64,000 nucleotides of DNA from Bryobacterales bacterium (lineage in GTDB: Bacteria > Acidobacteriota > Terriglobia > Bryobacterales > Bryobacteraceae). The notes below the pieces were generated by a model, which made no database searches, was not told the origin of the DNA, and saw only the letters and a list, made by a program, of their open reading frames with translations. The translations under genes were made by a program, and so were the position numbers. Shown here piece after piece: positions 57,399 to 64,000 of the stretch; within the stretch, counting starts at the first letter, position 1; each line of letters begins with the position of its first letter. The stretch spans positions 124,001 to 188,000 of the forward strand of contig JADJOP010000032.1 of the NCBI GenBank assembly GCA_016713735.1, read 5' to 3'.

Positions 57399-58163
57399 TT
57401 AGGATATCGTGAGCGGGCGCGCGTTCTCGATCCTCGCCAGACACCACCGCCACAGGACGTAGGAAGCGATCGCGCACAGGCACATGCCGGCAAGGGCCGC
57501 CCACGGCATCACATCGGGCAGGAACAGCGAGGCAACCCACCCTTTCACGCGGCTGGGCGCATACGGCCCTAATAACAGCAGGCCCGCCAGAAACGCCAGA
57601 AACGCCATGCGCACGGAGCGCTCGGCCTCGGCCGGGGTCTGCACGCGCAGCGACAGCATGGCTCCGACACAGGCCGTGAACACGCTGAACGCAGCACCCA
57701 CGGCGAGCAGGGGAACCAGGAAGGCGGCCGGAGGCGTCATCAAACGTCCACCTCCGTGGGAGATGGTTAAGGTCGCCAGCGCCAGCCCGTACAACACGAA
57801 CGCTCCGGCCAGCCCCGCCGCCGCGGTGGCCAGAACCTTACCCAACAGAAACTCCGGCCGCGGGCACGGCGGATCCCACCAGCCCTCCAACATGCGCCGG
57901 CTCTTGTCTTCGCTGAAACTTGCCACCGTGATCTTGGATTGAAACAAAGGCGCCGAGCAAACATAGACGGCCTGCAGGAACGGCTCCATGAAGTCCATCC
58001 CCAGGTCCCAGGGCACATACACGCCCAATCCCGTCCAGAAGGCGACCACGAGGAGCGCGCCCCGCCACCCGCCGATGCGTTCCGGAGCATCGCGCAACTC
58101 GGCCCGGACGGTGGCCCACACCGCGGCTGCGCCCCCATCCGCACGGTACAATGGCTGCGTCAT
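57399..58163 (-). CDS. Multi-pass membrane protein (ABC-2-type permease-like)
   Basis: 254 aa from ATG 58163. Six transmembrane helices are predictable, with a cytoplasmic loop after the second (ASFSEDKSRRMLEGWWDPP). The order of helices, the long loop after TM2 and the RMLEG segment resemble ABC-2-type export permeases. No ATPase gene is adjacent. It heads the operon with the GHMP kinase 10 nt downstream. Family assignment is tentative. Confidence 0.55.
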   Translation of the reverse strand: MTQPLYRADGGAAAVWATVRAELRDAPERIGGWRGALLVVAFWTGLGVYVPWDLGMDFMEPFLQAVYVCSAPLFQSKITVASFSEDKSRRMLEGWWDPPCPRPEFLLGKVLATAAAGLAGAFVLYGLALATLTISHGGGRLMTPPAAFLVPLLAVGAAFSVFTACVGAMLSLRVQTPAEAERSVRMAFLAFLAGLLLLGPYAPSRVKGWVASLFLPDVMPWAALAGMCLCAIASYVLWRWCLARIENARPLTIS

Positions 58164-58194
58164 TCCCTCATCAGTGTAAGGAGTTTCCGACGCC

Positions 58195-58944
58195 ATGACA
58201 CGCCGCACCGCCGCACTCGCCATCGCCGCCTTCTCCGCAGCCCTTGCCGGCTACGGGTTCCAGGCCGTCCGCAAACCAGCAGCCGCCCCCATCGATCCCC
58301 TCATTGCCGGCTTCTCGAAGACCACCGTGGCCAGCGTTGCCGACGCCGTCGACCAGATCATCGGCAAGCGCGGCTTCATGTCGCACGACATGCGCCCCCG
58401 CATCAACGGCAAGTTCGTGGGCCGCGCCCGCACGGCCCTGTTGCGCGAAACCACTCCTGACAAGGCCAGCCCCACGCTCAGCGCGAAACACTCGGTGGAG
58501 ATGATCGATACGGCCAAACCGGGCGAGGTCGGTGTGATCGTGATTGAGAATGGCCTCGACGTGGCCGGCCTGGGCGGGCTTATGGGCACGGCGGCCAAGG
58601 TCCGCGGAATGGCCGGGATTGTGATTGATGGCGGCGTTCGCGATGTCCCCGAGGTGCGTGCCTTGGGCCTTCCGGTCTACTCGCGCAGCGTCGTTCCCTC
58701 CAGTTCGGTGGGCCGCTACGCCACTGTCGCCAACGGCATTCCGGTGAAGTGCGCCGGCGTGGACGTCGCCCCTGGCGACCTCATTGTGGCCGGGGAAGAC
58801 GGCGTTGTGGTGGTGCCGCAGGGCCGGGCCATGGAGGTGCTGAAGCGCGCTCAGGAGATCGATGAACGCGAGACGAAGATGCTGCCGCTCATTCGCGAAC
58901 TCAAGGAACTCGGCAAAGCCGTGGCAAAGTTCAACAGGATCTAA
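58195..58944 (+). CDS. Exported RraA-like (HMG/CHA aldolase-fold) protein
   Basis: 249 aa. An N-terminal MTRRTAALAIAAFSAALAGY leader looks like a Tat or Sec signal, unusual for the family. The core is RraA-like: FSKTTVASVADAVDQIIGKR, GVIVIENGLDVAGLGGLMG, GIVIDGGVRDVPEVRALGLP and PGDLIVAGEDGVVVVPQG. The DGGVRD residues correspond to the Arg/Asp pair used for substrate binding and metal ligation in 4-hydroxy-4-methyl-2-oxoglutarate aldolases. Members act as aldolases or decarboxylases, or regulate RNase E; the last would be impossible outside the cytoplasm. Divergent from the permease gene. Confidence 0.82.
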   Translation: MTRRTAALAIAAFSAALAGYGFQAVRKPAAAPIDPLIAGFSKTTVASVADAVDQIIGKRGFMSHDMRPRINGKFVGRARTALLRETTPDKASPTLSAKHSVEMIDTAKPGEVGVIVIENGLDVAGLGGLMGTAAKVRGMAGIVIDGGVRDVPEVRALGLPVYSRSVVPSSSVGRYATVANGIPVKCAGVDVAPGDLIVAGEDGVVVVPQGRAMEVLKRAQEIDERETKMLPLIRELKELGKAVAKFNRI

Positions 58945-59043
58945 CCCTGGCAGAGCTAAGAAATCTAAGGTATTTTCGTCTAGAGGGCCTTGCCTAAACC
59001 TCCAACCGCCGGGCGTCGATATGTGAAGTGTTAGCGACGATAT

Positions 59044-59388
59044 ATGAAAGAGCGCCGTTCCGAAACCAGGCTGCTGTGCGCCGACCTCGTAGAGGTTGAG
59101 TGGAAAGACAAGACCGGCCGCCGCCGCCGTTCCGTGGCCAATCTTGAGGACATCTCCAAATCTGGCGCCTGTCTGCAGTTGGACCTGGCCATCCCGTTGA
59201 AGACCCCGGTCCGCATCCGCTATGAGCGCGGCGACCTCGACGGTATGGTCCGCTACTGCGTGTATCGCGAGATCGGCTATTTTCTCGGCATCGAGTTTGA
59301 ACCCGGGCAGAAATGGAACGAGCGGACCTTCCGCCCGCTGCACCTGTTCGATCCGCGCCGCCTCACACAGCAATCCGAGAACAGCTAG
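59044..59388 (+). CDS. PilZ domain protein
   Basis: 114 aa, a single PilZ domain. The c-di-GMP-binding signatures RRSETR (RxxxR) near the N-terminus and DISKSGACLQ (D/NxSxxG) about 45 residues later are both present, followed by beta-barrel strands. It likely senses cyclic di-GMP and acts on an unknown partner; the orphan cpaF gene 14 kb away could be relevant but there is no direct link. Confidence 0.9.
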   Translation: MKERRSETRLLCADLVEVEWKDKTGRRRRSVANLEDISKSGACLQLDLAIPLKTPVRIRYERGDLDGMVRYCVYREIGYFLGIEFEPGQKWNERTFRPLHLFDPRRLTQQSENS

Positions 59389-59456
59389 CCGCTTCCCGGC
59401 CACAGCCTACGCTCCCACATGCGGAAACCTCCCCTTATTGCCCGCCGTTGCCGACC

Positions 59457-60731
59457 TTACGGCTTCCCCAAAGCTTGTTCAAAATCGGCCAACAGATCGC
59501 GCCAGTCTTCCGTTCCCACCGACAACCGGACCAGCCCATCGCCGATTTCGGCCTCTGCCAGTTCGGCCTCGCTGAGCGGGGAATGCGTGGTCGTCATGGG
59601 GTGGCAGGCAAGAGTCTCCACGCCCCCCAGTGACACGGCATTTCGGGCAATCCGCAGGTGCCGCAGGAAATCGAACGCAGCGGCTTTGCCGCCCTTCAGG
59701 TCGAGCGACACCAAGCCCCCCGGATAGTCGCACTGCTCGTTCCGGATGGCAATCTGCTCCGGGTCGGTGAAGAGCGACGGATACCACACGCGTTTGATGC
59801 GCGGATGCGAATTCAGATGCTCGGCAATGCGCTGGGCGTTCTTGCTGGCCCGGTTCATGCGCAGGGCCACGGTCGGCAATCGCCCGTCGAGCATCCAGCA
59901 CTCGTCCGGCGGCAGGATGTTGCCAAAGATCACACGGCGCGCCTTCATCCGCTGAATCAGCGAGACGTCGCGCGCCAGCGCTGCCCCGGCCAGCAGGTCG
60001 CTGAAGCCGGAGAGGTACTTTGTCGCCGAGTAAAGCACAAGGTCGGCCCCGTGCAGAAGCGGGTGCTGAAACACCGGGCCAAGAAAGGTGTTGTCGACCA
60101 TCACCAGGGGCGGCGCGGACCCATTCGCTTTGTGCCGCGCGTGCGCAACCTCAGCCGCTTTCTTGATGCTCGTCATGCGTAGGGTGGGATTGGCCGGTGT
60201 TTCGATAAAGACAATCCGCAAGTTGGCCGCTCCCGCGATGGCTTCTTCGAGCCGCTTCATGTTTCCCGCCGGCACGGGAACTCCCTTCAGCCCGAAGGGT
60301 TCGAGGAACTCGTGGATCAGGTGCTGTGTCCCGCCATACACGGGCACGGTGTAGACGACGCTGTCTCCAGGGCCGGCGAAGGTCGTCATGGCCGTCATGA
60401 TCGCGGCCATGCCGGAGTTAAACACCGCCGCCGCCTTTGCCCCGGTTTCGAGCGGCACCATCTGGTCTTCGACAATCTCCGCGTTGGGATGATTCAGGCG
60501 GGCATAGATCAGCTCGACGTTTTCGCCCTCAGCCGCCTTCGACTTGCCCGAGGCCACCGAAAACGCCCGCTCCGCTGCCTCGGGGCTGGAGAAGACGTAG
60601 GTTGAGCTTCGGAACACCGCCGGCCGCGCCGACCCCACCGACAAGCGCGGATCAAAGCCGCGCGTGAGCACCTCCGTCGAAGCCCGCAACCCCGCCGCGT
60701 GCGGGTGAACGCCCTCCTTCGTTTGGCTCAT
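59457..60731 (-). CDS. Cys/Met metabolism PLP-dependent enzyme (cystathionine gamma-synthase/methionine gamma-lyase type)
   Basis: 424 aa. Motifs of the family: YARLNHPNAEIVEDQMVPLE, FNSGMAAIMTAMTTFAGPGD, PVYGGTQHL, VFIETPANPTLRM, MVDNTFLGPVF and the PLP lysine in LVLYSATKYLSGFSD. The C-terminal SLGGVETLACHPMTTTHSPL is also typical. It handles gamma-elimination or replacement on homoserine-type or methionine substrates. No neighbouring sulfur-metabolism genes help choose between synthase and lyase. Confidence 0.92.
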   Translation of the reverse strand: MSQTKEGVHPHAAGLRASTEVLTRGFDPRLSVGSARPAVFRSSTYVFSSPEAAERAFSVASGKSKAAEGENVELIYARLNHPNAEIVEDQMVPLETGAKAAAVFNSGMAAIMTAMTTFAGPGDSVVYTVPVYGGTQHLIHEFLEPFGLKGVPVPAGNMKRLEEAIAGAANLRIVFIETPANPTLRMTSIKKAAEVAHARHKANGSAPPLVMVDNTFLGPVFQHPLLHGADLVLYSATKYLSGFSDLLAGAALARDVSLIQRMKARRVIFGNILPPDECWMLDGRLPTVALRMNRASKNAQRIAEHLNSHPRIKRVWYPSLFTDPEQIAIRNEQCDYPGGLVSLDLKGGKAAAFDFLRHLRIARNAVSLGGVETLACHPMTTTHSPLSEAELAEAEIGDGLVRLSVGTEDWRDLLADFEQALGKP

Positions 60732-60809
60732 GGCAGCACCACCTCCGCCCCCAGTCTAGGAGACCCACGCGTGAAAGCGAACCCCCACGGCGTGCAGCGG
60801 CCGGCGGCC

Positions 60810-62060
60810 CTAAACCGGAATGCGGTAGAGCGAGGCGTCGCCTTCCCAGCCGCCGGGCAGGGCGAAGAGACGCGTCATATGGACGCACACCTCCCGCGTT
60901 ACGCGATCTTCGCGCGCGTGGAAGTTCGAGAGCGTGAGCAACTCGCTCTCTCCGGGCCGCAGCGTATCCACGGTCCGGATGGAGCCGCGACGCAACCGGC
61001 CGGTCTTGCGGTCCACCTCGCCGATCACGAACGGATACCGCGGCCGATTGCCTTTGGGGTTGTCCGGTGTGATGTTGCCCAGCCAGAACAGTCTCCCCGA
61101 GGAATGTTTCAGCAATTGGGAACACGCGCTGGGAGAAAAGAACCGCCCTCCGTCCTCATACGTCCATGGTTCCGGCTTGCTCCACGTCCGCCCCTGATCG
61201 TTCGACAGGCACAGCCACTTATAGCTGGGCAGTTCCGGTTTCTTGTCATTCGAGCCGCGCAGCACCATCATCAGCCGGCCGTCCTCGAGAAAAGCGATCG
61301 TCGGCTCCACCATGCCGCGGGTGGTCACCTCAGTGGTTCCGGCGATGCGCTCCGACATCTCCCATTCCAGACGCCCGCCGCGCCACGTGCCCGTGAGTAG
61401 CACCGATTCGGTCCACGTGTAGCCGCCCCCGGGGTTATAGAGTGAGCCGTCGGGCGCGACCACGCTCACCTGCGCCGGCAGGAGAATTCGCCCGCCTGGC
61501 GCGGCGGCGGGGATACAGGTGTTATCGCCCGTCATGATGCAGTTCTTCCCGGTCCACACCCCGGGCATGGCATGCGTGGGTCCATACTCGGCGCCCTTGT
61601 GGATCACCTGCACCCGTTCGCCGAAGGTGCGGCCGCCGTCCTGGGAGATGCGGTAGTAGATATTCCACTGCCGCAGCCCCTCCAGCGGATCGTCGCTCGG
61701 CAGGGTTCCTTCGGTCCAGAAATCGAGGAACCAACCGCTGTGCGGATCAGCAAACCCCGCCCTTGGATGCCGTCGCAGCATCCCCTTGGCGGTCTTTTCC
61801 CCGGTAGACCTGGGTTCGGGAGCCGACCAGGTTCGGCCGTTGTCCGTCGAACGCCTGTAGTAGGCAGCGTCGACTGTGTCGGAGCGCGTCCAGCGTTGCT
61901 CGATCGACAGCATATCTCCGCCCTTGGGCCGCGTGTAGAAGGCATAGGCCATCAGCGCGGTCCCTTTGCCGGGCGACTTCAGAAAGGTCTCGCGCCGCAC
62001 GCCGTCGCGTGTTTGCGCCATCGCCGCGGGCGCCGCCAGCATTGCTCTTCGCGTCATCAT
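60810..62060 (-). CDS. Exported sialidase-family (BNR-repeat) protein
   Basis: 416 aa, with a Tat-like leader MMTRRAMLAAPAAMAQTRDG. Three Asp-box motifs mark a sialidase-like six-bladed propeller: STDNGRTWSAPEP, SQDGGRTFGE and SNDQGRTWSKPEP, with GSNDKKPELP and FFSPSACSQLL between. The family includes true neuraminidases and many uncharacterised exo-glycosidases; a full active-site set cannot be confirmed by eye. Next to a sulfatase gene (divergent), which fits breakdown of sulfated or complex glycans. Confidence 0.82.
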   Translation of the reverse strand: MMTRRAMLAAPAAMAQTRDGVRRETFLKSPGKGTALMAYAFYTRPKGGDMLSIEQRWTRSDTVDAAYYRRSTDNGRTWSAPEPRSTGEKTAKGMLRRHPRAGFADPHSGWFLDFWTEGTLPSDDPLEGLRQWNIYYRISQDGGRTFGERVQVIHKGAEYGPTHAMPGVWTGKNCIMTGDNTCIPAAAPGGRILLPAQVSVVAPDGSLYNPGGGYTWTESVLLTGTWRGGRLEWEMSERIAGTTEVTTRGMVEPTIAFLEDGRLMMVLRGSNDKKPELPSYKWLCLSNDQGRTWSKPEPWTYEDGGRFFSPSACSQLLKHSSGRLFWLGNITPDNPKGNRPRYPFVIGEVDRKTGRLRRGSIRTVDTLRPGESELLTLSNFHAREDRVTREVCVHMTRLFALPGGWEGDASLYRIPV

Positions 62061-62130
62061 GACGCTCGACTATACCGCACCGTGCCTACATGACGCCCCC
62101 GCGGCGCTCTGTGTGATAGCGTGGCCCCAG

Positions 62131-63564
62131 ATGCAACGCCGTTCGTTCCTCGCCACCTCGGCGGCCGCCGCCGTCTCCTGCTCGTCGCCTAAGCGCCCGC
62201 CCAACGTCGTCTTCATCCTCACCGACGACCAGCGCTGGGACTGCCTCTCCGCCGCCGGCCATCCCTTCCTCAAAACTCCCCACCTCGACCGCATCGCCGC
62301 CGAAGGCGTCCGCTTCGCCAACGCCTTCACCACCACCTCGCTCTGCTCGCCCAGCCGCGCCGGCTTCATGAGCGGCCAGTATGCCCACACGCACGGCGTC
62401 GTGAATAACTTCACGGAGTATCCGGCCTCGCTGGCCAGTTTCCCGGCGGTCCTCCAACGGGCCGGCTACGAATCGGCCTACATTGGCAAGTGGCACATGG
62501 GCGAGAACAACGACGAGCGGCGGCCCGGTTTCGACTATTGGGTTTCCCACAAAGGACAGGGCAAGTACAACGACACGGAGTTCAACATCAACGGCAAGCG
62601 CGAAGTGGTGAAGGGCTACTACACGCACGTGGTCACCGATTTCGCCGTTGATTTTCTGAAGAAGCCCCGCAACAAGCCGTTCGTTTTATGTTTGGGGCAG
62701 AAAGCTCCCCACGGCGTGTGGATTCCCGAGCCTAAGTATGAGCACGCCTTTGATCATGTCGAGGTCCGCAAGCCGCCGACGGCGTATGAGACCGGCCCGC
62801 TCACGCCCGCCTTTGTCAGCGAGCGCATCAAGACGTGGCACGGCATCGACGGCAATCTCTACGGGCTGAATGACTACGGCAAGTTCATTCGCAGCTACCA
62901 CGCCACCATCCTTTCGGTGGACGACGCCGTGGGCCGCGTCTACGACACGCTGCGCCAAACGGGCGAACTGGACAACACGATCCTCGTCTTCGCCGGCGAC
63001 AACGGCTTTCTTCTCGGTGAGCATTCTTCCATTGACAAGCGCACGATGTGGGAAGAGTCGATCCGCATTCCGCTGCTCGTCCGCTACCCGGAGGCCATCC
63101 GCACGCCGCGCGTGGCCGAGGAGATGGCGCTCAACATCGATGTCGCCCCGAGCATCCTGGACCTGGCCGGCGCCGAGCCGCTGCCCGCCGCCCAGGGGCG
63201 TTCGTTCCGTCCTATCGTCGAGGGTCGTGAGACGCCGTGGCGCACCTCCTGGCTCTACGAATACAACTTTGAGAGCGAGTTCCCGTATACGCCGAACGTC
63301 CGCGGCGTCCGCACCGACACCTGGAAGTACATCCACTACCCCAACGGCGACGGCTCACCCGAGACCTATCTGGCCGAACTGTACAACCTGAAAGAGGATC
63401 CCCTCGAACGCCGCAACCTGATTCAGGACGCCCCAAGCCAACCCAGGCTGAACGAACTCCGCGCCGAACTTGCCCGGCTGCAGAAGGAAAGCGGCGCACT
63501 GCCTGACCAGATGCCGCAGCGGCCCACGCTCAGAATGGAGTTGCCTGACGCGCGCATCCGGTAG
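62131..63564 (+). CDS. Exported sulfatase
   Basis: 477 aa from ATG 62131. A short leader (QRRSFLATSAAAAVSCSSP) has a Tat-like RR and a lipobox-like Cys. The sulfatase core starts with PNVVFILTDDQRWDCLSAAG (metal-binding Asp pair) and the formylglycine motif TSLCSPSRAGFMSGQYAH (C-x-P-x-R), then IGKWHMG and FAGDNGFLLGEHSSIDKRTM. Cys-type sulfatases need a formylglycine-generating enzyme, not seen in the window. It likely desulfates extracellular polysaccharides. Faces the sialidase-like gene divergently, 70 bp between starts. Confidence 0.93.
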   Translation: MQRRSFLATSAAAAVSCSSPKRPPNVVFILTDDQRWDCLSAAGHPFLKTPHLDRIAAEGVRFANAFTTTSLCSPSRAGFMSGQYAHTHGVVNNFTEYPASLASFPAVLQRAGYESAYIGKWHMGENNDERRPGFDYWVSHKGQGKYNDTEFNINGKREVVKGYYTHVVTDFAVDFLKKPRNKPFVLCLGQKAPHGVWIPEPKYEHAFDHVEVRKPPTAYETGPLTPAFVSERIKTWHGIDGNLYGLNDYGKFIRSYHATILSVDDAVGRVYDTLRQTGELDNTILVFAGDNGFLLGEHSSIDKRTMWEESIRIPLLVRYPEAIRTPRVAEEMALNIDVAPSILDLAGAEPLPAAQGRSFRPIVEGRETPWRTSWLYEYNFESEFPYTPNVRGVRTDTWKYIHYPNGDGSPETYLAELYNLKEDPLERRNLIQDAPSQPRLNELRAELARLQKESGALPDQMPQRPTLRMELPDARIR

Positions 63565-63578
63565 GTGCGGCGCGCGCC

Positions 63579-64000
63579 TTATTGCACTGTGACCATGGCC
63601 CCGGAGTTGACCGTCGCCTCTTCCGGAACGCACATCGCATGCACGCAGGGCGAGGGATGATGCACACGCCACCATTCCTCGGCGTCGGCTGCTGTCCAGC
63701 GCTCGTCAAACCGCATCGCCGCCAGGCGCCGGGCAACCTCCCGCACCGACTGAGGCCGGTCATCGGGCTTCTTTGCCAGGCACTCCATAACCAGCGCTTC
63801 CAACTCCGCAGGGATCTCTAACTCGGTGCGCTCGCTGGGGGGCAACGGCTGCGTTTGCACGTGCGCGAGGGCCATGGCCATGGCGCTGGGGGCCTCAAAG
63901 ACGAGCTTACCGGTCATGAGCCAGTACGCCACGCATCCCAGGGCATAGATGTCCACTCGGGAGTCCACGTCGTCGCTGGCCAGCGCCAGTTCGGGGGCCA
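63579..64000 (-). CDS. Serine/threonine protein kinase, C-terminal part (cut by window edge)
   Basis: The right edge truncates the 5' side; 139 codons remain. The translation begins within the APE motif (APELALASDDVDSRVD), continues DIYALGCVAYWLMTGKLVFE (subdomain IX) and has LVMECLAKKPDDRPQSVREV (subdomains X-XI with the conserved Arg). These are features of bacterial Hanks-type (PknB-like) kinases. The chain ends ~75 residues after the kinase domain without a membrane helix. Convergent with the sulfatase gene, 14 nt between stops. Confidence 0.92.
   Translation of the reverse strand, partial: APELALASDDVDSRVDIYALGCVAYWLMTGKLVFEAPSAMAMALAHVQTQPLPPSERTELEIPAELEALVMECLAKKPDDRPQSVREVARRLAAMRFDERWTAADAEEWWRVHHPSPCVHAMCVPEEATVNSGAMVTVQ

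Overview
The window is one continuous stretch of high-GC bacterial DNA that looks chromosomal. The gene set points to an acidobacterium of the Solibacter/Bryobacter type (Acidobacteriota, Bryobacterales). It has an alternative complex III locus, a planctomycete-type PSD1 cytochrome protein paired with DUF1501, B12-dependent ribonucleotide reductase, and many Tat- or Sec-exported carbohydrate-active and dehydratase-like enzymes. This assignment is inferred from gene content; no rRNA or tRNA gene is visible.

Layout. 1-5330 (minus): actABCD, a quinol-oxidising membrane complex (actD cut by the left edge). 5629-9112: a CHAP-like protein and two exported enolase-superfamily enzymes around a small membrane protein. 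9144-13854 (plus): PSD1 protein, DUF1501 protein and an exported S51 peptidase, then tatA. 14181-19672 (minus except one gene): HU, rsmI, a membrane protein with a degenerate JAMM domain, a single-domain ClpB-type AAA+ ATPase, wecB and infA. 19872-25436 (plus): SDR, ThuA, DUF5060/DUF4038 glycosidase and a two-subunit GMC dehydrogenase, together a plausible sugar-oxidation cluster. 25525-30475: thioredoxin, a Wzt-like protein that has lost its ATPase motifs, a beta-helix lipoprotein, a methyltransferase and two small genes. 30929-33754: nrdJ with a hairpin leader and a strong terminator. 33854-35003: a lower-GC patch with a DUF433 gene, a broken HicB-like gene, an orphan low-GC gene and a 72-nt run of G.

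35100-42985 (plus): thrS, a GT21-like glycosyltransferase, a TonB-dependent receptor, two TPR proteins and rnc. 42996-49930: a TrmO-type protein with an extra domain, an orphan CpaF ATPase, secreted proteins, an M28 peptidase lipoprotein, an exported hydrolase and a beta-propeller. 49927-63564: exported glycosidase-like, DUF3604, sialidase and sulfatase proteins, an operon with a GHMP sugar kinase and a CPBP protease, an exported RraA-like protein, PilZ and a Cys/Met-metabolism PLP enzyme. The right edge cuts a Ser/Thr protein kinase.

Two large-scale signals stand out. First, base skew reverses: the plus strand is G-rich from 1 to about 34 kb and C-rich from about 37 kb to the end, whichever strand the genes are on. 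The switch coincides with the low-GC patch and the poly-G run, so it marks either a replication terminus region or an assembly join. Second, three otherwise intact genes (thrS, the TonB receptor, the DUF3604 gene) each carry a frameshift that adding one base to a homopolymer would repair, and a HicB-like remnant may carry a similar deletion. That pattern suggests sequencing error more than real gene decay.
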